From NCBI GenBank assembly GCA_022711465.1, contig JAKLEZ010000020.1, positions 42,506 through 106,505 on the forward strand: DNA of 64,000 nucleotides, written 5' to 3'. The notes under the pieces are model-generated. The model saw nothing but the letters and a program-made list of their open reading frames with translations, was not told the origin of the DNA and searched no databases. Each line of letters starts with the position of its first letter. Positions within the stretch are counted from its first letter, which is position 1. This stretch comes from Planctomycetota bacterium. Lineage in GTDB: Bacteria > Planctomycetota > Phycisphaerae > UBA1845 > PWPN01. Positions 29,613 to 38,226 of this stretch are shown here, in pieces. The position numbers and the translations under genes are program-made.

Positions 29613-31661
29613 ATGCCGGTTCGTGTCCTGTGGTGTGTCTGCTGGTGGAACCTTGTCTTCCTCGGAGGACTTCAGGCTCTGGCCGCACCGCCCAGCACAG
29701 GCTGGCCGCTGGCCTTCGGCGACGAGTTCGATGGCTCCCAGATCGACTCGAGCAAGTGGAAGAGCGGACGGCTTCCCTGGGGCGGCCAGCATCACACCGA
29801 TCAGTACGCCAGCTACATCACCCCGGCCGATTCCTACGTCCAGGACGGCTCGCTCTGGCTTCGGTGCCGAAAGGCATCTGGGAACGAATTCGGCGGGTAT
29901 CCCTGGAGCGAAGGTTTCGTGTACACCGACGGCATTAAGAACTTCACCTACGGATACGTGGAGATCCGCGCCCGTTTCGCCACCGGCCAGGGTACCTGGC
30001 CGGCGTTCTGGATGCTGTCGTGGGGCTGGCCGCCGGAGTTCGACATTGCCGAGTACTTCGGCAGCGACGACCGCGTGCACATGGGACTGTGCTATGGACC
30101 GTCTGGAACCTGGAACAGCAGCAATTTCTACAACCAGGGGGTCGGCAGCTGGCATTCCTACGGGTTGGAGTGGGGTCCTGGTTACGCGATCTGGTACCGG
30201 GACGGAATCGTCCGCAAGAGCATCTATGCCGGCTACGTGCCCTCTCAGGCCATGTATGTGATGCTGAACAGCGGCATGACCTACGGTTTTGACGACGCCA
30301 CGCCCGCTCCCAACTACTCCGAGATCGACGGCTGCCGCATCTACGATCCCCCTTCTGCGGTCGTCAACGACAACACCGCTGGTACCGGTAAGAACCAATT
30401 CGAGTACTCTGGTTCCTGGGACTACTCGTCAACGCAATCCAACGCCTTCTTCAGCGACAACCACTGGTCGAGCGCCACAGGCAGTGTCTGCCGCTTCCGG
30501 TTCGAAGGATCACGGATCGATCTCTACGCCGCCAAGGCATCCAACCACGGCATGGGAGCCGTATCCATCGATGGCGGAGCAGAGACAATGGTCGACTTCT
30601 ATGCGCCAGATCGAACTGACAAGATGTTGGTCTGGGCCAGTCCCTCGCTGGGTGCGGGCACCCATATCTTCGAGATGCGCGTGACAGGCAACCGGAACGC
30701 TGCCAGTTCTGGCAGCTCGATCCCCGTGGACCGCGTGGACGTATGGGCATCCAGCGAACGGTTGAACGGAACGGCCATCGGCACTCCTGGCTCCTGGAAC
30801 AACGCCGGCAACGTCTTTCAGAAGGCATTTGACGGCGTGCCGCACTCATTCTTTGACGCTCCCGAAGCCAGCGGAGCCTGGGTAGGGCTGGACTTCGGCT
30901 CCGGCCAACTCAAACGAATCACCAAGGTGCGTTACTGGGCCCGCCCAGGCTATGCCGCGCGCATGGTCGGCGGGCGACTCCAGGGATCCAACAACGCGAG
31001 TTTCAGCGGTGCGGCCGACTTGTTCACCATCACCGATACCCCCTCGGAAGAGACAGCGAACGATCAGGCTATCATGGAGGTCTCCGGCTTCCGGTATGTT
31101 CGGTATCTCTCTCCCGGCGGAGCCTACTGCAACGTGGCCGAACTGGAGTTCGAGGGCCACACCTTCCTTCCAGCGCCCGCAGACCTGACGGCCGTGCCGG
31201 GCCAGCTTCGGGTCACGCTCACTTGGAGTACTTCGGCCGGGGCAGCCGGTTACAGAGTCAAGCGATCGACCGCGCCAGGAGGCCCGTATGCGACTCTGGC
31301 CAGTCTCGTGGAAACCCGTCTGACCGACACGGCCGTTCAGGGCGGCGTGACCTACTACTACGTCGTGACGGCTGTGAGCCCGACAACCGAGAGCGCCGAT
31401 TCCATCGAGGCTTGGGCCCGCCCCTACAAGCACCGGTTCGATTTCGACAGCGACGCCGATGTCGATCTGGCCGATCTACTGGTCTTTCGAGCCTGCGAAA
31501 CCGGAGAGGGCATAACCGACTTCCCCGCTGATTGCGCGTCCATTCAATTCGAGCGACTGGACATAGACAAGGATGGCGACATAGACCAATCTGACTTCGG
31601 CATCTTCCAGCGATGCATCAGCGGGTTCATCAAGCCGGCCGACCTGAACTGCGCGGATTGA
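29613..31661 (+). CDS. Secreted GH16 family glycoside hydrolase with CBM-like, F5/8-like, FN3 and dockerin-like domains
   Basis: 682 aa from ATG 29613, which has a GGAGGGGG ribosome binding site; an ATG 27 nt earlier does not. Signal peptide about 1-25. GH16 catalytic domain about 28-250 with EFDIAEYFG (E142 nucleophile, D144, E147 acid/base), typical of laminarinases and related beta-glucanases. Then a jelly-roll module (about 265-385), an F5/8-type discoidin-like module (about 390-515: VGLDFGSGQLKRITKVRYW), FN3 (about 520-600) and a C-terminal double Ca-binding repeat (DSDADVDLADLLVF, DIDKDGDIDQSDFGIFQ) like dockerins. Export to degrade algal or fungal beta-glucan is likely. Confidence 0.9.
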   Translation: MPVRVLWCVCWWNLVFLGGLQALAAPPSTGWPLAFGDEFDGSQIDSSKWKSGRLPWGGQHHTDQYASYITPADSYVQDGSLWLRCRKASGNEFGGYPWSEGFVYTDGIKNFTYGYVEIRARFATGQGTWPAFWMLSWGWPPEFDIAEYFGSDDRVHMGLCYGPSGTWNSSNFYNQGVGSWHSYGLEWGPGYAIWYRDGIVRKSIYAGYVPSQAMYVMLNSGMTYGFDDATPAPNYSEIDGCRIYDPPSAVVNDNTAGTGKNQFEYSGSWDYSSTQSNAFFSDNHWSSATGSVCRFRFEGSRIDLYAAKASNHGMGAVSIDGGAETMVDFYAPDRTDKMLVWASPSLGAGTHIFEMRVTGNRNAASSGSSIPVDRVDVWASSERLNGTAIGTPGSWNNAGNVFQKAFDGVPHSFFDAPEASGAWVGLDFGSGQLKRITKVRYWARPGYAARMVGGRLQGSNNASFSGAADLFTITDTPSEETANDQAIMEVSGFRYVRYLSPGGAYCNVAELEFEGHTFLPAPADLTAVPGQLRVTLTWSTSAGAAGYRVKRSTAPGGPYATLASLVETRLTDTAVQGGVTYYYVVTAVSPTTESADSIEAWARPYKHRFDFDSDADVDLADLLVFRACETGEGITDFPADCASIQFERLDIDKDGDIDQSDFGIFQRCISGFIKPADLNCAD

Positions 31662-31859
31662 AGCGATCGTGGATGGTTCACCGTTGTCTGTTGCCGGTGG
31701 TCAGGACTGCGAGCCAGGAACATAGGAGGCGAGGTAGGTGCACCGTCACTAATCAGGTTCCCTGCCATGAAGGAAAACCGACCCGGGCGACGCGTGGAAT
31801 CGGAATGACGAATCGGATCCACACAGGCGGTAGGTCATGCCCCGTGGAAGGCTGTGCGG

Positions 31860-31950
31860 AATTCACAACGACCACCGGCACCTACAGATTGGAGAAAGCG
31901 CTGTCGAATGCCGCCCAGCAGTATCCCCGGCGGTTAGAGCATTTCACGAT
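31860..31950 (+). pseudogene. Remnant of a tyrosine-recombinase 3' end
   Basis: The translated segment TTTGTYRLEKALSNAAQQYP lines up with ATSTYGSAKALSDGVQQYP from the integrase remnant at about 51.97-52.03 kb, and the DNA is similarly alike (for example AAAGCGCTGTC and CCAGCAGTATCCCC in both). No catalytic part is present here. It lies in the otherwise gene-free 420 nt between the GH16 gene (ends 31661) and the LamG gene (starts 32084), where nothing else was recognised. It is probably a scar of an old integration or rearrangement. Confidence 0.5.
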
Positions 31951-32083
31951 CCAGTGTAGCGGCCTGCCTGCGAGAACACCCGGTTCTCCGGCCACTTGGT
32001 GATGCCTGAGGGAAACGGACACATCGGACCGCGCCATTTGAGTGTACGCGTGACGTGGACGCGACCCTGCAAGGGTGATTGAC

Positions 32084-33781
32084 ATGGAAACGGCGTTTAC
32101 GCAGCACTTCCGCGCGGCTTTGGCTTGGCTCGTGTTTCCCGCGGCGATGGCCGCAGAACTCCTGGCCCAGCCCGCCCCCATCGCCCACTGGCCGCTCGCC
32201 ACCGACGCCCGCGATGCCACCGGTCGGGGCCACGACGGCATCGCCCACAACATCACTTGGAACGCTGGCGGATCTGCCGAATTCAACGGCCACAATGGTT
32301 TCATCGAGATTCCCGACCATCTGGATCTGGCGCTCGGAACGACACCCCTTTCGCTCGTCGGGTGGGTCTACACCGACAAGGGCCTTGACGACGCCATCGG
32401 TGATATCGCGGCCAAATTCGATCCCGCCACACGCAAGGGCCTCACGCTGAGCATCATGAGCTACTCGGGCGTCACCTCGGGCCAGCCCAACTGGCGCAAT
32501 CTCGCCTTCGGCATCGACGATGCGAAGATCACCCAACCCTGGGCCGACTGCGGCCGACCCGGCAACTGCAGGATGGTATTTGCGCTCTGCGTATGGCATG
32601 ACGACCTTTATGCCGCCACGTTCGAGCTCGACGCCGATCAGGCTGGCCACGTCTACCGCTACGCTGGCGGCACTCAGTGGGAGGACTGCGGCTCGCCCGA
32701 CACCGCCAACACGGTCACCACGATGGCGGTTTTCGAGGGCCGGCTCTACGCCGGAACCGCCTGCTACGACTCCATCGGCTCGTCATTGCCACCTTCGCCG
32801 AACAAGAACCCGGGCGGCAAGGTCTATCGGTATGAGAGCCCGTCCAAATGGACCTGGTGTGGTCAACTTGAGAACCCCCGCAACGGCGTGGCCGACACCG
32901 TGCACAGCCTGGCCGTCTACCGCAGCAGGCTTTATGCCACGACCATCTACAAGGCCGGCAGCGGGCTTTACGAGTATGAGGGTGGCAGCCGCTGGAGGTG
33001 CCTGGGCGATCCGGGCTGCCGCGTGGAAGTGCTGGGCGTCTACAATGGCGACATCTACACGACCTCCTACGACGGACCCGGTCGAGTTGCCCGCTGGCAC
33101 CCCTCCCGCGGCTGGCAGGATCTGGGCGCTCCGCCTGAGACCATGCAGACATACGCCTTCATGCCGTACGAAGGACATCTCTGGCTCGCCACGTGGCCCA
33201 AAGCGACCGTCTATCGCCTCGACCAGGGTGACCGATGGGCCTATCAGGGCCGGCTCGGAGAGGAGAACGAGACGATGGCGATGGTCGTCTACAACGGCAA
33301 GCTGTACGCCGGCTCGCTGCCGCTGGCCAAGGTCTATCGCCATGACGGGGGCACGACGTGGACAGAAATCGGCTGGCTCGATTCTACGCCTGACATCCGA
33401 TATCGCCGTGTCTGGTCGATGGCGGTCTACAAGGGCAAGCTGTTCGCCGGCACGATGCCTTCCGGGCACGTCTGGTCGTTCGAAGCCGGCTGCAACGTGA
33501 CCTGCGACCACGAATTTCCCCCTGATTGGCACCACGTCGCCGCCGTGCGCGACGACAGCCAGCTTCGCCTCTATGTCGATGGCTTGCTCGTCGCTCGCTC
33601 CCGGTCCTTCACGCCTGGTGATCTTGATTTGAGCAACGGTGCGCCCTTGCGGATTGGCATAGGCTCACACGACTACTTCCGCGGCCGTCTGGCCGGCCTC
33701 GGGTTCTACCGAGTTGCCCTGTCAGACGATACGATCGCTGCCCTGGCCCGCCGACGCCCGGCGCCGCCGGGCCCCCCGTGA
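32084..33781 (+). CDS. Secreted LamG-like protein interrupted by a seven-bladed propeller
   Basis: 565 aa from ATG 32084 (AAGGGTGA upstream); a GTG at 32075 is an alternative. Signal peptide about 1-27. The first half of a concanavalin/LamG fold (about 30-150: IAHWPLATDARDATGRGHDG, SAEFNGHNGFIEIP, LSLVGWVYTD) is followed by seven repeats of about 45 residues with the pattern MAVYxGKLYAGT...VYRYxGGxxWxxxG (about 165-465). The missing LamG strands follow (WHHVAAVRDDSQLRLYVDG, LRIGIGSHDYFRGRLAGLGFYRVAL, about 480-555). It is probably a carbohydrate- or surface-binding protein. No catalytic motif was found. Confidence 0.8.
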   Translation: METAFTQHFRAALAWLVFPAAMAAELLAQPAPIAHWPLATDARDATGRGHDGIAHNITWNAGGSAEFNGHNGFIEIPDHLDLALGTTPLSLVGWVYTDKGLDDAIGDIAAKFDPATRKGLTLSIMSYSGVTSGQPNWRNLAFGIDDAKITQPWADCGRPGNCRMVFALCVWHDDLYAATFELDADQAGHVYRYAGGTQWEDCGSPDTANTVTTMAVFEGRLYAGTACYDSIGSSLPPSPNKNPGGKVYRYESPSKWTWCGQLENPRNGVADTVHSLAVYRSRLYATTIYKAGSGLYEYEGGSRWRCLGDPGCRVEVLGVYNGDIYTTSYDGPGRVARWHPSRGWQDLGAPPETMQTYAFMPYEGHLWLATWPKATVYRLDQGDRWAYQGRLGEENETMAMVVYNGKLYAGSLPLAKVYRHDGGTTWTEIGWLDSTPDIRYRRVWSMAVYKGKLFAGTMPSGHVWSFEAGCNVTCDHEFPPDWHHVAAVRDDSQLRLYVDGLLVARSRSFTPGDLDLSNGAPLRIGIGSHDYFRGRLAGLGFYRVALSDDTIAALARRRPAPPGPP

Positions 33782-33964
33782 TCTCGGTCTCTGGCGGAAA
33801 CGCCGTCCGCGCCGTAGCGCTCGTGCCGCGCACGTTCTCCCCCGGATTCGTTCTCGTCTGGCTCTCCTGCCTGCAGGCCAACCGGCCCATCTTACTCGTT
33901 CGGCCACAGAGCGCTGGCGAGTCACCGACTTGAGGCAACTTGCCGCCAGCAGGCAGCACATCGT

Positions 33965-33980
33965 ACAATGCGTGCATTGT
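33965..33980. promoter_or_regulatory. Perfect 16-bp palindrome upstream of an exported-protein gene
   Basis: ACAATGC-GT-GCATTGT has two perfect 7-bp arms. It lies 48 nt before the ATG at 34028 in the 246-nt gap after the LamG gene. Its position is right for a repressor or activator operator for 34028. No cognate regulator is evident nearby. Confidence 0.3.
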
Positions 33981-34027
33981 TGACCCCATCTTCGCTCGTC
34001 AGGGTCGCTTCAACTTGAGGACGCCGC

Positions 34028-35167
34028 ATGAGACTCCCCCGAACCTTCATCACGCCGAGATCCTTGCCATCGTCCTGCTGGCTTGTGGCGGTCGCGGTTT
34101 CCGGATCCGTCCTGGGGCAGCCGACGAAAGACACCGAATGGGCGCAGGTGATTGAAGACGACCGCGCTATCAAGATCGAAACCGACAACCTCGAAGCCGT
34201 CATTGCCAAGAAAGACCCCAAGCAGTGGATGACCGGCATCGAGAAGGGATCGTTTCTCGACAAGGCCACGGGCTTCCGCGAAGTCGGCGACGGGCTGATG
34301 GTCGTTGACTGGCTCATGGAGGCAGGCAGCGACGAGGCCTGGAGAGAGAAGGTTCTGGCACCGGACGGACACGGCGTGGGCGGTTACACCTGGTACGAGA
34401 ACGAGACCGACCCGGCGCGACGGGAATACGCCCGCATGGCCCACGGCAGCAGCCATCGCAAGCGCGTGGTCGAGGGCCCGCAACTCTGCCACCGAATGAA
34501 ACCGGTGCATCCGGAGGTCACCCGGGGCAACGATTTCGTCGCGGTGAAGACGACCTACAAGTACGAATATGCCGCCCCTGGCCACAACGCAGGGTCGCGG
34601 TGGACGCAACTAATCGTGTTCCCCAGGGGAGAGCGGTATTTCATCCTGATGGATCAGATCGACAGCGTGAACGATTCGGATGAGATGTTCCTGCGCAACG
34701 ACACGCCGGGCTGCATCCGCCACGAGAAAGGCGACACCTTCAGCGAGGTCTACCTCAGTTACCTGAGCAGTCCAAAGGGTGTTCGCATCCCAGCCAGCGA
34801 GTTCTTCACCCCGTTTCCACCCGACCTCAAGTTCGGCTACCGACGCGACACCCACAAGACGCCGGAGCATTTCATTCGCGCGTACCACTTGCGGGACAAG
34901 ACAACGGGCAAAGATGGCCCCTGGCTGGCGGGTCTGACGCTTTCCCCTGCCGTCGTCTATGAGGCGTGGTGCAGCCAACGCCCCGGCGGAATCATTGTCA
35001 TGATCGAGGAGATCCACGGCAAGCCAGTAAAAGCCGGCGATTCCTTTAGCGCAGCCCACGTGGTAGGCTACTTCGACACCATCAAGGAAATGCACAGGTT
35101 GTACGCTCGGCACAAGGGCCACACCGCTCTGGCCATTGACGCTTCCGGCTGGCGACTGGTGAAGTAG
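34028..35167 (+). CDS. Exported protein of unknown function
   Basis: 379 aa. An N-terminal hydrophobic stretch (about residues 14-30, SSCWLVAVAVSGSVLGQP) looks like a signal peptide. The rest is soluble and mixed alpha/beta with conserved-looking aromatic and charged patches (GGYTWYENETDPARREYARM, WTQLIVFPRGERYFILMDQ, AHVVGYFDTIKEMHRLY). No catalytic signature is recognised. The beta-rich centre and the secreted-carbohydrate neighbourhood are compatible with a sugar-binding or lyase-like fold. It is followed after 24 nt by the broken NPCBM gene, so the two may once have formed one transcription unit. Confidence 0.7.
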   Translation: MRLPRTFITPRSLPSSCWLVAVAVSGSVLGQPTKDTEWAQVIEDDRAIKIETDNLEAVIAKKDPKQWMTGIEKGSFLDKATGFREVGDGLMVVDWLMEAGSDEAWREKVLAPDGHGVGGYTWYENETDPARREYARMAHGSSHRKRVVEGPQLCHRMKPVHPEVTRGNDFVAVKTTYKYEYAAPGHNAGSRWTQLIVFPRGERYFILMDQIDSVNDSDEMFLRNDTPGCIRHEKGDTFSEVYLSYLSSPKGVRIPASEFFTPFPPDLKFGYRRDTHKTPEHFIRAYHLRDKTTGKDGPWLAGLTLSPAVVYEAWCSQRPGGIIVMIEEIHGKPVKAGDSFSAAHVVGYFDTIKEMHRLYARHKGHTALAIDASGWRLVK

Positions 35168-35191
35168 GATTGAGGCCGGAGATTCCTCGTC

Positions 35192-35713
35192 ATGACAACG
35201 CTGTTGCTGGGGCTGGCGGCATCCAGTCTTGGGCTCCCTGGAACCGTCACACCTGACGAGATGGCCGAGGTTCGTTGATGGGTAGCAGCCAAGCTCGAGG
35301 GTGCTCCGCCGGCAGAATCATCGCGATGGGGCTTGGTCGTTCTGGCCAACTTCGACGAGCTGTGCAAGAACACCCCGATGGGTCGCCTGCTGACCATCGG
35401 CAGGACGGAATACGCCCGCGGCGTGTTCTGCCACACGGTCAGCAGAATCTCCGTATGTTTGCCCGGCCCGGGCAAAGCGTTGACTGCGGTGGTCGGTGTG
35501 GACAGCAATCCACAGACAAAACCGGGGCGCGGCAGCATCGTGTTCTCAGTGGTGGTCAAAGGTCAGGAGGCTTTTCGCTCGAAGATCATGAAGGAGGGGA
35601 CCGTGCCCGAGCACGTCAAGGTCGATCTGGACGGCGCGACGGATTTTCTGCTGGAAGTCGGCGACGCCGGCGATGGCATCACGTGCGGCTAGGACACTTG
35701 ACTAACGCCCGTC
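35192..35713 (+). pseudogene. Broken NPCBM-domain protein gene
   Basis: A start at 35192 gives a hydrophobic N-terminus (TTLLLGLAASSLGLPGTV), then EMAEVR, an in-frame TGA at 35276-35278, and continues WVAAKLEGAP. The NPCBM core follows in the same frame: LLTIGRTEYARGVFCHTVSR, LPGPGKALTAVVGVDSN, GSIVFSVVVKGQEAFRS, ATDFLLEVGDAGDGI. It stops at TAG about 35690, where a shift would continue as HLTNAR, resembling the family's DHADWANAR segment. The domain is then cut off by the convergent gene. NPCBM modules bind carbohydrate and usually precede a glycosidase or other catalytic part, which is missing here. Confidence 0.7.
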
Positions 35714-37339
35714 GACTGATAGGCAATTGACCAGTAGGTATCCTCGGTCCGTCTTCTTGAAGAGAAGCTCCACCTTTGCGGCTGGCAATCGCCATGTTTC
35801 CATCTCCGCAGCCTTCGCGCCAGTCTTCTCGATGGACAGAGATGAGGTTGGCGCTGGCAGAGAGACGCATCGACCATCAGCCGACTTCACACCGCGCAGG
35901 CGCCACCTGTTGTTTCGGAGCCACTCCTCCGGAGACCCGTCAATCAGACCGCCGACGACGAACGGATCGGTTTCGGGGCGAACCTCCTTGGGATGCTTGA
36001 TACCGTAGATCTGGAGAAACCGGTCAGGAGCGGGTGGTGGCCCTTCGAACCATAGAGAGTACCCTGCTGCGGCCATCTCTTCTTTCACCTGCCGCGGGTC
36101 GATCTGCCTGTGATGGCTCGCCTCCCGCCGGCTCAGTGGCCGAGTCGCTACTCGATCCAGGATGTAGACACACCCATCCGGGCGTAATCTCTCCCGGAGT
36201 GTGGCCAGCAGGATGTTCCCTTGAAACAGCAGGTGATAGCTGTCCAGAAAGAAGACTACATCGATCGGCTCGGTGCTCAGGCCCGGATCACCGTTCGTCG
36301 TCAGGACACAAGGCATGGACAGTCCGAGAGGAAGCGACGGCCGTTCGTCTTTCTGCGTCGCCCACTCCTCGAGCACGATATCCAGGCCCCGCCCGGTCGA
36401 GCGCTGCATAATCGGGAGCATCAGCTCGCGGGCCTGGCCCATCGCGATGAAGACCGGCCGCTCATATGGACGGCTCAAAGGCATGAATTGCCCAGCTATC
36501 TCCTGAATTGGCAGCCGAAGGATGGGATCGGGGTCGCCGCCGGGCACCTTGATTCCCTTGGGACGCTGGAAGATGAGAACAAACGGCTCAAGCGACTCGC
36601 AGCAGTCCTCGGCGCAGCCAACAACCCGAAAACCCTCCTCGCGGGCTTCACGAACTACGGTCGTCTCACCCGTCCAATGGTGCTTATCCTTCCGCTCTTC
36701 GCGAGGTGCCCAGTCCTTCAATGTGCCCGGCTCGCGATCGACCACGACGAGATATCCTCCAGGTTTCAGGGCCCGCCAGATGGCCCGAAGCATCTCACGG
36801 GGTTTGGAAAAGTGGTGGTAGACGTAGCGCATGTAGGCCACGTCAAGCGCCTCGATCTGGCCGAGGTCGTCAACCTGCCCCCGCACGGCCCGGACCTGCG
36901 AAAGCCGTTTCTCCTTGGCCTTGTCCTTCAGTGATTTCACCAGTTCATCGGTGATCTCCTCGGCATAGACGACTCCCGAACGACCGACAATCTCGGCAAA
37001 CACCCAACTGTCCTGCCCATTGCCGGCCCCTATGTCGGCGACCACATCTCCTTTACCTAGCCCCAACCGGGCTGCAACTGACCGCACCGCCGCTGCCCGG
37101 TCTGCCGGCCTGGTCGGGGCGGGCCGTGTTGCCTGGGCTCCGGCTGGGCCGGTCGTGTTCTTGCCCTGCGACGCGGCTTGTGACGTGGTGCCTGCGGATG
37201 TTGCTTCGACTGAAGCAAGCAGCAGCATGCTCCCTGTCAGAAAGACCCGAATCCCGAGAGCTGGACGTGCTGTTGCCGAGTTGTATCGACGTCGGGGTCC
37301 CCTATCACCATCGATCGCTCGCTGCCGATTCCTCGACAT
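35702..37339 (-). CDS. Exported protein with two methyltransferase-like domains
   Basis: 545 aa. A basic N-terminus and hydrophobic stretch (about residues 27-45, LGIRVFLTGSMLLLASVEAT) look like a signal peptide, followed by a Thr/Pro/Ala linker. Residues about 85-260 form a class I methyltransferase domain (VVADIGAGNGQDSWVFAEIV, YVYHHFSKPREMLRAIWRALKPGG). Residues about 300-440 look like a second, degenerate copy (VVFFLDSYHLLFQGNILLATLRERLRPDG) without a clear SAM-binding glycine loop. SAM is cytoplasmic, so an exported methyltransferase is unexpected. The stop overlaps the decayed end of the NPCBM gene. Confidence 0.75.
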   Translation of the reverse strand: MSRNRQRAIDGDRGPRRRYNSATARPALGIRVFLTGSMLLLASVEATSAGTTSQAASQGKNTTGPAGAQATRPAPTRPADRAAAVRSVAARLGLGKGDVVADIGAGNGQDSWVFAEIVGRSGVVYAEEITDELVKSLKDKAKEKRLSQVRAVRGQVDDLGQIEALDVAYMRYVYHHFSKPREMLRAIWRALKPGGYLVVVDREPGTLKDWAPREERKDKHHWTGETTVVREAREEGFRVVGCAEDCCESLEPFVLIFQRPKGIKVPGGDPDPILRLPIQEIAGQFMPLSRPYERPVFIAMGQARELMLPIMQRSTGRGLDIVLEEWATQKDERPSLPLGLSMPCVLTTNGDPGLSTEPIDVVFFLDSYHLLFQGNILLATLRERLRPDGCVYILDRVATRPLSRREASHHRQIDPRQVKEEMAAAGYSLWFEGPPPAPDRFLQIYGIKHPKEVRPETDPFVVGGLIDGSPEEWLRNNRWRLRGVKSADGRCVSLPAPTSSLSIEKTGAKAAEMETWRLPAAKVELLFKKTDRGYLLVNCLSVDGR

Positions 37340-37364
37340 ATCCGTTCTCCTTGCCCGAGACAGC

Positions 37365-37850
37365 CTACTCCGTTCTGCGGTGGAATCTTCCGTCCGCGAT
37401 CATCCGTCCTGTTCTCTCCTTGGTCAACCAGCCGGTTCGGACCGTCCGGAAGCTGTCGAACGCAGGGACATAGGGCTTGATGTCCAACAACGGGGTACCA
37501 TCGAGGATGTCGAGATTCCTGATATGCAGGACGTGCCTCTCGATGCGTACGAGTTCAACACAGGAAAGGCCGATGGGATTGGGGCGAGCCGGAGCCCTTG
37601 TCGCGAACAAACCGTGTTCGCGCGTGTCCCGGTAGGGAATCACCCGCATTCGCGGACTGCCTGATCGATGGCACCAATACAGCAGCCAGATCCGGTCGAA
37701 TCCTTCCAGGTCAGCCAGTCCCTCGACGAAGGGCGCGCAGATCTCGACCGTACCTTCTGTTCCTTCCGCATAGACGAATTGGATCGGAGTTCCCGTCGCT
37801 TGGGTATAGGGCGAGTGGATGACGCCGATGCTTTGCATTTGCAGAGCCAT
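37365..37850 (-). CDS. TrmO/TsaA-like tRNA m6t6A methyltransferase
   Basis: 161 aa from ATG 37850; ATG 37838 is also possible, and the frame continues upstream without a ribosome binding site. The motifs IGVIHSPY, EGLADLEGFDRIWLLYWCH, FATRAPARPNPIGLSCVELVRIE and LDILDGTPLLDIKPYVPAFD are the TrmO/VirR (UPF0066) signature. TrmO N6-methylates t6A37 of tRNA-Thr using SAM. It is the last recognisable member of the minus-strand run starting at 41248, 80 nt after the FTR-like gene. Confidence 0.85.
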   Translation of the reverse strand: MALQMQSIGVIHSPYTQATGTPIQFVYAEGTEGTVEICAPFVEGLADLEGFDRIWLLYWCHRSGSPRMRVIPYRDTREHGLFATRAPARPNPIGLSCVELVRIERHVLHIRNLDILDGTPLLDIKPYVPAFDSFRTVRTGWLTKERTGRMIADGRFHRRTE

Positions 37851-37930
37851 GGTCGCGCTCGTGCGTGCCGCCCACCCGCTGTTCATCAACTTAAAGTCTG
37901 CGGACCCATGCGGCAACCGGCCTGATGATT

Positions 37931-38203
37931 TCACGCCTGAGCGAAGAACAGCCGGCAGAAGCAGTGGCCGTCCTTCGCGATCTCGTCGAGCCATTCCGGG
38001 CACGGGCAAGCCTTGTCCATCCCCTTCTGCGCCGGTTTGTGTTGCTGCTTGCAGGGGCAGATCCACTCCCCGACCGCGTGGTAGTTCTCGGCCATCAAGC
38101 CAACCACCTTCTGGGCCCTGGCCTCGTCTGGATTCAGCCTCAAGCCCGTCTCTGCGGCGATCTTTGTGAGCCTGCGGAGGTTCTTCTCGTAGCTAGGCGA
38201 CAT
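37931..38203 (-). CDS. Ferredoxin:thioredoxin reductase catalytic-chain-like protein
   Basis: 90 aa from ATG 38203, which follows AAGGAGAAACGC. The six Cys pattern C49-P-C51, C66-P-C68, C81-F-C83 with CPCPEW and DGHCFCRLFF matches the FTR catalytic beta chain, which holds a [4Fe-4S] cluster beside a redox disulfide. The classic enzyme needs a variable chain, and none is seen here, as in the stand-alone FTR-like proteins of anaerobes. It probably passes electrons from ferredoxin to a disulfide partner. It lies 23 nt after the MBL-fold gene. Confidence 0.85.
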   Translation of the reverse strand: MSPSYEKNLRRLTKIAAETGLRLNPDEARAQKVVGLMAENYHAVGEWICPCKQQHKPAQKGMDKACPCPEWLDEIAKDGHCFCRLFFAQA

Positions 38204-38226
38204 GCGCGTTTCTCCTTCTGCCCAGA

